Shown: positions 53,560 through 64,000 of the stretch, one piece after another
Layout: each line of letters begins with the position of its first letter
How positions within the stretch are numbered: the first letter of the stretch is position 1
Assembly (NCBI GenBank): GCA_905116865.2
Contig: CAJHNH020000193.1
Location: 53,501-117,500 of the forward strand
Source: Candidula unifasciata
Lineage: Eukaryota > Mollusca > Gastropoda > Stylommatophora > Geomitridae
Length of the DNA: 64,000 bases
Direction: 5' to 3'
Program-made: the position numbers and the translations under genes
Notes under the pieces: generated by a model
What the model was told of the DNA's origin: nothing
Databases searched by the model: none
The model's input: the letters and a program-made list of their open reading frames with translations, nothing else

Positions 53560-53870
53560 CCTATTGAAGCAAAGACCCCAGCTTTGGTAGGAACATGTCT
53601 CCCGCATGGAGGAAGATAGCATTCCAAAGGATCTCTATGGTGAACTGGTAACGGGGATAAGATATGCAGAAAGACTAAAGCTCCGCTATAAGGACATACA
53701 CAAACGCGACCTGAAAGAAATCAAAATTGGCACAGACACTCAATAGAGATTAGCTGCAGAACGACTCCTGTGGAGGCAGACAGTGAAAAACGGACTGCCG
53801 CAGTCCTAAAGAGACCAAACGCAGCGAGTTATAGAGAGGAGACGTCTGAGGAAAAAAAAAAAACCCCAGC
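53560..53870 (+). pseudogene. LINE polyprotein C-terminal fragment
   Basis: The frame reads HVSRMEEDSIPKDLYGELVT, then RYAERLKLRYKDIHKRDLKE. GHV.RM.D.R.PK..LYGEL..GKR..G....RYKD..K.DLK is a widely conserved LINE end. It is followed by RLAAERLLWRQTV and an A-run at 53851-53863. Confidence 0.8.
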
Positions 53871-54164
53871 GTCCCAACGATAGCATATCAAAGTTTCTAT
53901 GTTGACACTGCCACTCCCGCACTGGACTTTACAGAAGCTGTTCCCAAAACCAACGACACAACTCTATGGTCCTCGGAGACTGGTGGTTGCCTACTATATA
54001 TGGATTTGTGATTACTCGGGTAGACAACCAGAGAGGACAGATCTGGAAAACATCGATGGGCTGAATTCGATTTTCCTGCTTGTGCGTTTACGGTTTTGCA
54101 TTTTTCTAATAATTTTCCATAATTTATCAATTCTGGTCACGTTCAGCAAAGGATTTATGACAGT

Positions 54165-54436
54165 TCCTTCCTAGGTGATTTGATTATCTATACAGAAGGC
54201 TCTGTGTTGAGAGGTAGATGAAGAGTATATGGGTTCAAAGCCAAAGTGGACAGACATCGCTTAGTGCAACAAATCCTGTCGTTTGATGCAATACCGTGTA
54301 GTTTGAGAATGGAGGTGAAGGCAGCCACTGCTGCTTTCCACTGCCCTGAGAACCAGCTGTACATACAAGTCGTAACTGTAACTTACTCACGGAGAATGTT
54401 GAGAAAGGTCGAGGCAAGCATGCTCCATGCAGACAA
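54165..54436 (+). pseudogene. RNase H-bearing LINE, left part of an interrupted copy
   Basis: LGDLIIYTEGSVLRG carries the DGS-type RNase H motif (E in place of D). Then MEVKAATAAFHCPENQLYIQ and VTYSRRMLRKVEAS correspond to the E and D motifs. It breaks at about 54436 and resumes at 54969. Confidence 0.8.
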
Positions 54437-54969
54437 GACAAAATCTTATCAAAAAATGCTCCCGATTACCTTTTGCCATTCTTTAAGTATAATGGGCGTC
54501 ATAGCAAACGCCTAAACATGTTACACATCCCTAAACCTAGAATAGACTTGTACAAAACAAGCTTGGCGTACTCTGCTCATCTGTGGAACATGCTTCCACA
54601 ACCAATCAAAAATATCAACAACCCCTATAAATACAATTTGAAGCTTTTTGAATATTATCTCACTTCAGACTACATGCCCCCTTAGAAGATAATAGTTTCA
54701 TGAGAATATTGTTGATTTCCACCAAGATTTATTACATTTAGTATTATACTTGTTCTAAAATGCGGGCATACTTAGAGTACATTGTTACAAAGATGTTGTT
54801 AATGATGCTTATAAATACTATTATTATCTGCTAACACAATGTGTGCATGAATAATGTATGCATGGCGTGAGACCAGAAGGGCAGAATGTAAGACGGGCTG
54901 TGTGCCCAATTCTCAACCCTTTGAAAATAAAGTTTGTTCGTTCGTTCGTTCGTTCGTTCGTTCGTTCGT
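54437..54969 (+). mobile_element. 5'-truncated LINE with (TTCG)n tail nested in the RNase H element
   Basis: The frame 54473-54685 gives NMLHIPKPRIDLYKTSLAYS, then AHLWNMLPQPIKNINNPYK and LFEYYLTSDY, the C-terminus of CR1/L2/Rex-like RT polyproteins (L.IPK.RT...K..FSYSAP.LWN.LP..I). About 220 bp of 3' UTR ends in AAAATAAAG and six to eight TTCG units (54937-54968). The flanks are the two halves of the RNase H element. Confidence 0.82.
54937..54969 (+). repeat. (TTCG)n microsatellite tail
   Basis: Eight tandem TTCG units terminate the nested LINE. Such short-repeat tails are typical of CR1/L2-type elements. Confidence 0.95.
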
Positions 54970-55345
54970 GGAAAGCATCTTGTCAGAGGTCCCATGTAGC
55001 CATAGTCGTTTGGAAATTTTCTCCGGGTGATGTCGGTGTTTTGGGAAACGGGCAAGCAGATAGACTGGGTGGTTCTGCACCACTTAAAGGTAAATATGCA
55101 AAACTAGATGTTGTAAGGTAGAGAGTGAACAGTGCTGAGTCACAAACTGATCTTTACGGTCTGCGATAAATGGCGCTGCGAGCAGTTACAAGGTGATCTA
55201 GCTGACGCTGAACACTCAAGGAAAAGGCCCGACGGATATACAATGAAACAGATACTGGTGTCGTTGGAATTGGAACTCTTGGCTTGCTGCTAAAGATGGC
55301 GACGGGGCGATTATTTGAGTGTCGCCGGTGATGTGATGCCGATTA
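54970..55345 (+). pseudogene. RNase H-bearing LINE, right part of the interrupted copy
   Basis: VAIVVWKFSPGDVGVLGNGQ, then ADRLGGSAPLKG holds the last RNase H motif. Then RVNSAESQTDLYGLR, ARRIYNETDTGVVGIGTLGL and LLKMATGRLFECRR follow as in the other copies. One stop lies after the RNase H part. Confidence 0.8.
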
Positions 55346-55559
55346 TTAATTCAACGTTTAATATTGTCTGACGTGATATTCCACTGGCGTTACCTCATGG
55401 TAAAAACAGCTTTGTTTCAGATAAAATTACTGAACTTCGAGGATTACCTTCTCTATGGTTTTTAATATTGTGGGCTTCTTCTTCCTCGCCATTTCTACTG
55501 TGAAGTAAGAACATAAGTACTTTGTTATACACTTTGTGACATAATGTATATTAAAGTAA

Positions 55560-55780
55560 AGGCTACATACTTATTGGGAATATAAGAGTAGGCCTATATT
55601 ATACTGACCAGTCAGCACTTTGTAGGCGATGTGGTCAGTATCACATCGCCCGCCTTCACTTCTCATGACTTTACCAGTACTCATTTAAGGCTGCGTCGAC
55701 CAAGGAGTCAAGGTCTTTTCTAGAAAAAAAAAAAAGAAAAATTCCGGCTCCGACTTTTCGATCCACAAGCGAGCGTCAGC
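55560..55780 (+). repeat. Dispersed SINE-like repeat, copy 2
   Basis: CCTATATTATACTGACCAGTC, GGCGATGTGGTCAGTATCAC, then GGCTGCGTCGACC and an A-rich run align with 17098-17290 and 60700-60920. Nothing else is recognised in 55345-56650. Confidence 0.5.
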
Positions 55781-56654
55781 GCCGCGGCGACTCTCCATAA
55801 ATAATGTATAGGATGTTGAAATATTTGTTTGCCTGCGAATTCTGTTCCAATCACTAAGCATCCGATACATCCTCAGGTTACTAATATTTTACCAGCGAAG
55901 AGAGGAGGAAATGCTTACAATTTACGATGTACAACTACTGACCGGTCTTCCCAGAATGCCACAATTTGACGCATATATCGATTAAAACTAACATGCATTC
56001 AGTAAAACAAGTCCAACACTGGGAACAATCTCCAGTGCTTATAACTGAAAATGTTCTGTTGTCAATGGTGTCTTCTGGCAAGGTTTGCTTCTAGAACTGT
56101 ATCCGAGCAACAAGATTGCGTGCAGTAACCATATTATCTCTAGTAGAACTCAGTCATGCAAAATAGTTTAGTCTTTCTCCAATTCACATGTTTCTGTCCC
56201 AGCAAGAGGTGTTCTGGTTGATTTGGCACAACGGAATACAAACATGTCATATTTCTTGTAACAACAGGAAGCTGTCACAAGTTTGTTACTGCTACATTGT
56301 TTTAGTTACAAACTTATTTTCACAGAAGGCACTGATATGTTTTTCCTACCGAACTTTGGAAGGAAAATGTTCAGATCCGTGTTATTTATGTGATTGAGTC
56401 ACGGCGTGCAGTATACGGTAACAGAGCCCAGATCATTGTGCGGTAATGGCATGGACAACAAAGAAGAAAGCCTTGATTAGAAACACTCATAAATTGTATG
56501 TGAGCTAACTCTGTGTCCCGATTTTGTGAAATGATTTTACAGGCCGACCGTTTGTATTTTTGTTGGTTAGTGGCTAGCCGAATACATTTTCTTTCAAACT
56601 GACCCTGGCTCGCAGGTCGATTTAACATGAAAAGGTACCAGGTAACACTCGGAA

Positions 56655-56850
56655 AGTCTTCTTCTTCTTCTTCGCGTAAACTCCGGCGGAAAGTTCTGGT
56701 TATTCGTCCATTTCTGGACCACAGTCCTGTTCTAGAACCTGAGTATTGCGTGTGTATCCGTTTTACAGATCTGACTCATTTGTATGCAGAGTGTTGATTC
56801 CTAGGCTCTCAGGCAGATGCACTCCGACTTCGAAGGAAGCTCCCAATTAG
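56655..56850 (-). repeat. GAA-tailed dispersed repeat, copy 4
   Basis: In minus orientation: GGAGTGCATCTGCCTGAGAG, CATACAAATGAGTCAGATC, TCAGGTTCTAGAACAGGACT, then (GAA)n ending at 56658. This copy shows that the (GAA)n is the 3' tail of the family. Confidence 0.6.
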
Positions 56851-56879
56851 TCGACTCTCACAACATGCTTTTGGGTAGG

Positions 56880-57010
56880 CAGTGGGTGTATTCTTGTTTT
56901 CGCTATAATAGGGCCCAGGAACCCACACGGAGGTAACCTGGGAAGTAAAGGCGGCCGGCCTGATGTTTGACTGCATCACCAAAAGAGTGCCGACTGGTCT
57001 ATAAAATACA
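56880..57010 (-). repeat. Dispersed SINE-like repeat, copy 3 (inverted)
   Basis: In minus orientation it begins ATTTTATAGACCAGTCGGCAC and continues GGCCGGCCGCCTTTACTTCC, matching the other copies. It abuts the GAA-tailed repeat in the same orientation, so the two may be parts of one longer composite. Confidence 0.5.
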
Positions 57011-57159
57011 AGCCTAACAAACTATGAGCACTACGCTTATGGCGCTGAAAAGTGATTTTCGCATTTCTGCTCAGTTTTCTGGTGTATGCTCTTCTACCAG
57101 TATAAGATCCACATAGAGGTTTTAAAATAGGGGTGGTCAGTTTAACACAAAGGCATTGA

Positions 57160-57620
57160 AATCAGTATAAATCAACATCATCATGTGCCCTGTGAAACGC
57201 CATCTCTCCTCAGATCTCGATGGAATTAATTCCTCTGACGATATTCCTTCCGGCTTTAGGACGTCAATCATCGTTTTTCTTGGTCTGTCTCTGCTTCTTC
57301 TATTGTTGATCTTTACAGTCATCAGGATGATCTCATGTGTCACTCAATTTTCATCACATGACCGAAGAATACTGACTGCCTGGTTCTTATAGCTGTATTT
57401 AGTTTTTTAATCTCGTTCGCCATTTCCAGACAGTCATTGTACATCTGTCCAAGATATCCGCAGCGTAAGTCTCAGAAAGCACACATTCACATTATCCAGG
57501 TTCCTCTTTCTTTGCTTGCTTACATTAAAAGATGCACAGGCATACAGCAGCACTGGTTCAACATAACTTGTCTGTCCTGTTTCTTATGCTTTATATCAGC
57601 ACAAATTCTTAGGAAATAGT
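57160..57620 (-). pseudogene. LINE RT C-terminal fragment, minus strand
   Basis: Minus frames give PVLLYACASFNVSKQRKRNL, then LRISWTDVQ and, after a shift, VKINNRRSRDRPRKTMIDVL. These match the LINE end (LLYG.E.W...Q...L......LR.SW.D; GKRSRGRPRKTW.D.L). Several stops are present. It abuts the 38-bp array. Confidence 0.75.
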
Positions 57621-57664
57621 ATACGCACAAATAATTTAGTTTCAGTTGGTTTTGATAAATTAAA

Positions 57665-60630
57665 TTCTGTGCTGTCTCTGACTGAATGTTACCTGTAGTT
57701 TACCCAGGGCTGTCTCTGACTGAATGTTACCTGTAGTTTACCCAGGGCTGTCTCTGACTGAATGTTACCTGTAGTTTACCAAGTGCTGTCTCTGACTGAA
57801 TGTTACCTGTAGTTTACCAAGTGCTGTCTCTGACTGAATGTTACCTGTAGTTTACCCAGTGCTGTCTCTGACTGAATGTTACCTGTAGTTTACCCAGGGC
57901 TGTCTCTGACTGAATGTTACCTGTAGTTTACCAAGTGCTGTCTCTGACTGAATGTTACCTGTAGTTTACCCAAGGCTGTCTCTGACTGAATGTTACCTGT
58001 AGTTTACCAAGTGCTGTCTCTGACTGAATGTTACCTGTAGTTTACCCAAGGCTGTCTTTGACTGAATGTTACCTGTAGTTTACCCAAGGCTGTCTCTGAC
58101 TGAATGTTACCTGTAGTTTACCAAGTGCTGTCTCTGACTGAATGTTACCTGTAGTTTACCCAAGGCTGTCTCTGACTGAATATTACCTGTAGTTTACCCA
58201 AGGCTGTCTCTGACTGAATATTACCTGTAGTTTACCCAGGGCTGTCTCTGACTGAATATTACCTGTAGTTTACCCAAGGCTGTCTCTGACTGAATGTTAC
58301 CTGTAGTTTACCCAAGGCTGTCTCTGACTGAATGTTACCTGTAGTTTACCAAGTGCTGTCTCTGACTGAATGTTACCTGTAGTTTACCCAGGGCTGTCTC
58401 TGACTGAATGTTACCTGTAGTTTACCCAAGGCTGTCTCTGACTGAATGTTACCTGTAGTTTACCCAAGGCTGTCTCTGACTGAATGTTACCTGTAGTTTA
58501 CCCAAGGCTGTCTCTGACTGAATGTTACCTGTAGTTTACCAAGTGCTGTCTCTGACTGAATGTTACCTGTAGTTTACCAAGTGCTGTCTCTGACTGAATG
58601 TTACCTGTAGTTTACCCAAGGCTGTCTCTGACTGAATGTTACCTGTAGTTTACCAAGTGCTGTCTCTGACTGAATGTTACCTGTAGTTTACCAAGTGCTG
58701 TCTCTGACTGAATGTTACCTGTAGTTTACCCAAGGCTGTCTCTGACTGAATGTTACCTGTAGTTTACCCAGGGCTGTCTCTGACTGAATGTTACCTGTAG
58801 TTTACCAAGTGCTGTCTCTGACTGAATGTTACCTGTAGTTTACCAAGTGCTGTCTCTGACTGAATGTTACCTGTAGTTTACCCAAGGCTGTCTCTGACTG
58901 AATATTACCTGTAGTTTACCCAGGGCTGTCTCTGACTAAATGTTACCTGTAGTTTACCCAAGGCTGTCTTTGACTGAATGTTACCTGTAGTTTACCGAGG
59001 GCTGTCTCTGACTAAATGTTACCTGTAGTTTACCCTAGGCTGTCTTTGAATGTTACCTGTAGTTTACCCAAGGCTGTCTCTGACTGAATGTTACCTGTAG
59101 TTTACCCAAGGCTGTCTTTGACTGAATGTTACCTGTAGTTTACCCAAGGCTGTCTCTGACTGAATGTTACCTGTAGTTTACCCAAGGCTGTCTTTGACTG
59201 AATGTTACCTGTAGTTTACCCAAGGCTGTCTCTGACTGAATGTTACCTGTAGTTTACCCAGGGCTGTCTCTGACTGAATGTTACCTGTAGTTTACCCAGG
59301 GCTGTCTCTGACTGAATGTTACCTGTAGTTTACATAAGGCTGTCTCTGACTGAATGTTACCTGTAGTTTACCCAAGGCTGTCTTTGACTAAATGTTACCT
59401 GTTGTTAACCCAAGGCTGTCTCTGACTGAATGTTACCTTTAGTTTACCCAAGGCTGTCTTTGACTGAATGTTACCTGTAGTTTACCCAAGGCTGTCTCTG
59501 ACTGAATGTTACCTGTAGTTTACCCTAGGCTGTCTCTGACTGAATGTTACCTGTAGTTTACCCAAGGCTGTCTCTGACTGAATGTTACCTGTAGTTTACC
59601 CAAGGCTGTCTCTGACTGAATGTTACCTGTAGTTTACCCTAGGCTGTCTTTGAATGTTACCTGTAGTTTACCCAAGGCTGTCTCTGACTGAATGTTACCT
59701 GTAGTTTACCCAAGGCTGTCTCTGACTGAATGTTACCTGTAGTTTACCCAAGGCTGTCTCTGACTGAATGTTACCTGTAGTTTACCCAGGGCTGTCTCTG
59801 ACTGAATGTTACCTGTAGTTTACCCAGGGCTGTCTCTGACTGAATGTTACCCGTAGTTTACATAAGGCTGTCTCTGACTGAATGTTACCTGTAGTTTACC
59901 CAAGGCTGTCTTTGACTAAATGTTACCTGTTGTTAACCCAAGGCTGTCTCTGACTGAATGTTACCTTTAGTTTACCCAAGGCTGTCTTTGACTGAATGTT
60001 ACCTGTAGTTTACCCAAGGCTGTCTCTGACTGAATGTTACCTGTAGTTTACCCAGGGCTGTGTCTGACTGAATGTTACCTGTAGTTTACCCAAGGCTGTC
60101 TCTGACTGAATGTTACCTGTAGTTTACCCAGGGCTGTGTCTGACTGAATGTTACCTGTAGTTTACCCAGGACAATCTCAGAATGAATGTTACCTGTAGTT
60201 TATCCAAGGCTGTCTCTGACTGAATGTTACCTGTAGTTTACCCAAGGCTGTCTCTGACTGAATGTTACCTGTAGTTTACCCAAGGCTGTCTCTGACTGAA
60301 TGTTACCTGTAGTTTATCCAAGGCTGTCTTTGACTGAATGTTACCTGTAGTTTACCCAAGGCTGTCTCTGACTGAATGTTACCTGTAGTTTACCCTAGGC
60401 TGTCTTTGAATGTTACCTGTAGTTTACCCAAGGCTGTCTCTGACTGAATGTTACCTGTAGTTTACCCAAGGCTGTCTCTGACTGAATGTTACCTGTAGTT
60501 TACCCAAGGCTGTCTTTGACTGAATGTTACCTGTAGTTTACCAAGTGCTGTCTCTGACTGAATGTTACCTGTAGTTTATCCAAGGCTGTCTCTGACTGAA
60601 TGTTACCTGTAGTTTACCCAAGGCAGTCTT
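57665..60630 (+). repeat. Minisatellite, 38-bp unit, about 78 copies
   Basis: The unit is GCTGTCTCTGACTGAATGTT followed by ACCTGTAGTTTACCCAAG. Variants (CCAAGT, CCCAGG, CTTTGA, TACATAAG, GTTGTTAACC) recur in blocks. A segment of several hundred bp around 59270-59470 reappears at about 59790-59990, a higher-order duplication. Confidence 0.97.
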
Positions 60631-60699
60631 TAGAATTGCGTGCTGATGTCCCAGTCTCTTTGGGCGGGCGACTCTAGTAAAAGCCAAGTTAAGGTTGTA

Positions 60700-60920
60700 C
60701 ATCTTCATGCATATAATGTCTAGACCTATATTTCATAGACCAATCGCCAGTCGGTGGGCAATGTGGTCAACATTACGACGGTCACCTTTACTTCCCCGGA
60801 CTTCACCTGGTATTCAGGTAAAAGTGGGAGCCAAATTCATTCTGAAAACAGCCCGACTCCAGCAGGACCCGAACCCAAGGATCCGCAGGGGGAGTGGGTC
60901 GACTTCAGTACCGACGACCT
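60700..60920 (+). repeat. Dispersed SINE-like repeat, copy 4
   Basis: ATTTCATAGACCAATCGCCAG, GCAATGTGGTCAACATTACG, ACCTTTACTTCCCCGGACTT, then GACCCGAACCCAAGG, which resembles a pol III B box, and GTGGGTCGACTTCAGT. It is the longest copy in the window. Confidence 0.5.
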
Positions 60921-62400
60921 AAAACGGTGATAACGGTAAAAAAGAAAATCCGTCGCTGAGAACTTAGTGCTCTAAGATGACGAAAATGTAGGCAACTAGT
61001 TCACTAACTTCAAAACCATAGAACGGCACTTTTTTTTGTAGGTCATGCAACAATCTGAACTTTTTTTAGTTGATAATTTATCGGATCTTACTTCACAAAA
61101 ACCTCCAGGATCACATGAACGGATTTGTAGGCCTTCATTCTATTACATTTCAGGCGTCTGTTTTGGTAGTGGTGAAAGGTCCCACATTAGTTTCGTTCAG
61201 GGAAGTGGTGAGACATAGTTCGATTGCAAATAATTATACCTCAAGAAACACTGGGTGGGCTGGGGGGGGGGGGGGGGAGGTTGGGGTGGGGGATGGGTGT
61301 GGGGTGGGGGGGGGGGAGTTGAAGAAGAGAATGACAAAGCAGAACTAAAATGATAACAGCAAAATATGGACAGGACTCAATTATTATACACTTGTGGCTG
61401 ACAGAGATACATTTACTGATTTTATGTGCTAGTGCTTCCATCGATTCACCTCCACTAACCCCAACGGGTCAGAGATTTTGATATGTCATTCTACTACACC
61501 AGCTGATGACAAACGTGTTGGGAGTTCAGCAATTGTGGGGTGCTGGAGAAGGGACAAAATATTGTGCATCATTTTGCAGAAGTTTTCTTTCTCTGCCAAC
61601 CCACTGAATGAACTACCGACAGGTCGACGGAACAACGAGGAAGACAGAAAACGAAAGGATGGAAGAATAGACACTTTGAAAAAGGGGCGACATACAGATA
61701 GTCAGACGGGTAAACAGACTGAAAGACAATCTGATTTCTAGATGGATTGGAGGACACAAAGTACCAGGGTAAATTTTGAAATTACCAGCTAAATCGAGAG
61801 CGAAAGATAGTTGAGAAGAGAACCTTTCAAAATGCGGTTTAATGTTGTAAATACGTCTGTTTAAAAATATCAGTCTACGATGTGGCTTGTTGGAGGAAAC
61901 GTCATGTTTAATATTCCGATGAACTGGGAAAAGTGACAGGTTTTCTTTACTTAACCCGTTAAAAGATGCACATGTCAAAGAGAAAAGTCTAACATACTGA
62001 GATTTGGAGATGCCTGTTTGTGCAGGGAATCAAAGCCCGTGCTTGCACACGTCTTCCGGGGAATCCCTAAAAAGCGCAGCTTGTGTTATGAATCGAAGAC
62101 TCAGTATAGCGATGTGAGGTAAAGCCGTCATGAACAGGACAAGGCAATTTCTTGGGTGAGCCCAACACTTGTGGATCGGGCCATGACGCAGCCATTTTAC
62201 ACATGGGGCTACACATATTCTACGATGCCCCTGAAACTAAAAAGAAGGCTATCATGGAACAAATGCCCGAAGAAGTCAATATGTCCACCGAAAAAAACAA
62301 ATGTCGCAGCCATGCTGTAACAAGCTCAATGCATAAACGTCACTAGGAAGAAAGATACAGAAGAGGCATAATTTGTTATTTCTAACTTTTTTTTGCAAAG
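60921..62400. other. No gene recognised; contains a G-rich tract
   Basis: Mixed sequence without a supported frame. 61257-61320 is a run of G blocks (up to about 15 G) separated by T, A or TGT, a candidate G-quadruplex. Short ORFs here (for example 62152-62346) show no family resemblance. Confidence 0.6.
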
Positions 62401-62409
62401 ACATGCAGA

Positions 62410-62482
62410 ATATCAGCTTACAAATTAATCTAATATCAGCTTACAAATTAATCTAATATCAATTTACAAATTAATCTACTAT
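62410..62482 (+). repeat. Tandem repeat, about 24-bp unit, 3 copies
   Basis: TATCAGCTTACAAATTAATC repeated with TAA spacers. The third unit has a CAATTT variant. Confidence 0.85.
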
Positions 62483-63195
62483 ATCTGGCTAAAAATCTAA
62501 ATGTGGTTGCTTTGACAGGACCGGACACAATGATTTCATGGGCTTTTTACCGCCAGCGGGCTATTCGTGGCTGTCCAATGTTGTATTCGATTTCTACCAG
62601 ATATTCTTACATCGGTGGTTTTTAGCTCAGAGATTACACTCAGCGCCCCCCCCCCCCCCTGCACTCCTATCCCACCCCTGCTCCTGCCTCCGTTTGCCCT
62701 CTCCTTCATCACATGCATATCATATGCCTTCATGTTCATATTGAAACAGCACAGAAAGAATTATGTGTTCATTTTCACACCTCCTAATGTTTGCTTGCTA
62801 GCAATGAATGTTGAATCACTACATCTAATTTGTCATTTGTTGGATCAGTCTACAGTCTGTCTTTTACCAAGTAATATCAACACTATAAATGTATCACTAC
62901 TCTAATGCGTTTACAGACTGGTGCCCGTTTAAAAGAATATATATCACAGCTATAGAGTATAAATGGATGAAATTATATATAAATATTGACTTTATTCTGA
63001 GTGTTTTGTCTGATTGTTGCCACATTATTCGGGGTTTTAAATATATGATTGTCCTTGCTTGATAACTTTTTAAGAATTATACAGCACACAGATCTTATGT
63101 AACCAAGCGACCTTTAACAAAACAAGTGTTTCTTGTGTTTGACGTACATTCTACAGCTTTTGCGATGAAAATGTCTCAGCGAACTATACAAATTA
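62483..63195. other. No gene recognised
   Basis: AT-rich sequence with a poly-C tract at about 62646-62660. Frames across the poly-C are not supported. Confidence 0.5.
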
Positions 63196-63199
63196 GTGG

Positions 63200-63700
63200 G
63201 CTGGAACATTTTCAAGTACGTGAAATGTTTCAGAATGTTGACTGTTGAATTTAGAATCGATATCATAGCACTCAGAACACTCCCATAAGTGCTCCGTCCC
63301 TATCTTCAGCAGCAAGCGACGAGTTCCAATTCCGACGGTACCATTACCCGTCTGATTGTATACCCGTCTCATCCTTCCCCTGAGTGTTGAGCGTCGGCTA
63401 GATCCCCTGGTAACTCTTGGCAGCGCCATTCTCCTCAGACCGTCTTGATTCATCTGCTCCTCCGCACTGTTCACCCGTTCCTAAAGGGCCCTCACAATAT
63501 CTAGATTGTTATGCACTAATTCATCACCAAGTCGTGCAGAGCCAGCCAGTCTACTGCCTGCTCATTTCCCAAAACACCGACATTACCTGGAGAAAATATC
63601 CAAAGGATGCTAACCCGGGACCTCTCAAGAGATGCTTGCCCCTCTGCACGAAGCATGCCTGTTTTCACTTTTCTCAACATACTCCGTGAGCCAGTTACAA
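63200..63700 (-). pseudogene. RNase H-bearing LINE 3' end, best-preserved copy
   Basis: In minus orientation: MLRKVKTGMLRAEGQASLER-like frame, VMLGNEQAV-type last RNase H motif, then NSAEEQMNQDGLRRMALPRV, TRGSSRRSTLRGRMRRVYNQ and GTVGIGTRRLLLKIGTEHLW, ending ECSECYDIDSKFN. The part 63193-63474 is one open frame. It is a useful reference for the other five fragments of this family in the window. Downstream of 63700 only AT-rich sequence with A-runs is seen. Confidence 0.75.
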
Positions 63701-64000
63701 TTACGGCAGTCTACGTGAAATATTTTAGAGATGTAACTTATGTGGTTAGGTTTAGGCTTTGGGCAGTTCAAGTCAGTACTGTAAAATGTGTTCTGTTACC
63801 TTAAATAAAAAAAAAAATTATGTAAGTGATGAAAATAACATCAGAAAATGAATATTTCTTCACAACTTGGCTGTTTAAACATTATTCGTGTAAAAACCTT
63901 AACGTCTATATGAAAATAGAGCCCTCGCAAAAAAAAAAAAAGTGACGTTCCCAGGAAAAGTAGAAAATATCGAAAATACAACGGCACGAACTATACAACA

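Noticed and set aside
48000..64000. Upstream exons (TM1-6) of the GPCR
   Set aside because: I looked for DRY, CWxP and other aminergic signatures on the minus strand and saw none. The remaining exons are probably outside the window.

Overview
The window is animal nuclear DNA, most likely from a lophotrochozoan and probably a gastropod mollusc. The evidence is a GT-AG spliced housekeeping gene, the last exon of an alpha1-adrenergic-like receptor, a dense load of retroelement and DNA-transposon relics, and many minisatellites. Nothing in it is prokaryotic. The phylum is inferred from the retroelement mix and is not proved.

Layout. (1) 1-9103, minus strand: a young, almost complete Ty3/gypsy-class LTR retrotransposon with pol order protease-integrase-RT-RNase H, the 'Gmr1-like' order. 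Its LTRs are nearly identical, and PBS, PPT and a 2.3 kb leader are visible. (2) 9104-9882: a junction mosaic of pieces of that element, including a strong hairpin. (3) 9883-14130, plus strand: a second, rearranged copy head-to-head with the first, with gag kept, zinc knuckle, integrase and RT lost, and a short RNase H stub. (4) 14900-16932: a hAT-type non-autonomous transposon with 8-bp TSD, containing a 206-bp tandem duplication, one unit of which holds an RTE-like LINE with its own TSD. (5) 18342-35804, plus strand: cnot9 (RQCD1/CAF40), nine coding exons, 303 aa, the core scaffold subunit of the CCR4-NOT deadenylase. Its introns hold a foldback MITE, LINE and RNase H fragments, and several minisatellites. 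One 74-bp array repeats the exon-4 splice acceptor eight times in exact register. (6) 39.7-45.6 kb: two large minisatellites (16 bp and 25/28 bp), the second between inverted LINE 3' ends. (7) 47.0-47.9 kb, minus strand: TM7 exon of an alpha1-adrenergic/octopamine-like GPCR, with a long C-tail frame displaced by one base. (8) 48-64 kb: relics of mariner, Tigger/pogo and at least six LINE 3' ends, a 3 kb array of 38-bp units, and G-rich tracts.

Only cnot9 and the receptor exon look like host protein-coding genes. Almost everything else is mobile or tandemly repeated. I found no operon-like or defence-like gene system. The most unusual items are the splice-acceptor array in cnot9, the integrase-before-RT gypsy element with its head-to-head partner, and the datable nested insertions.
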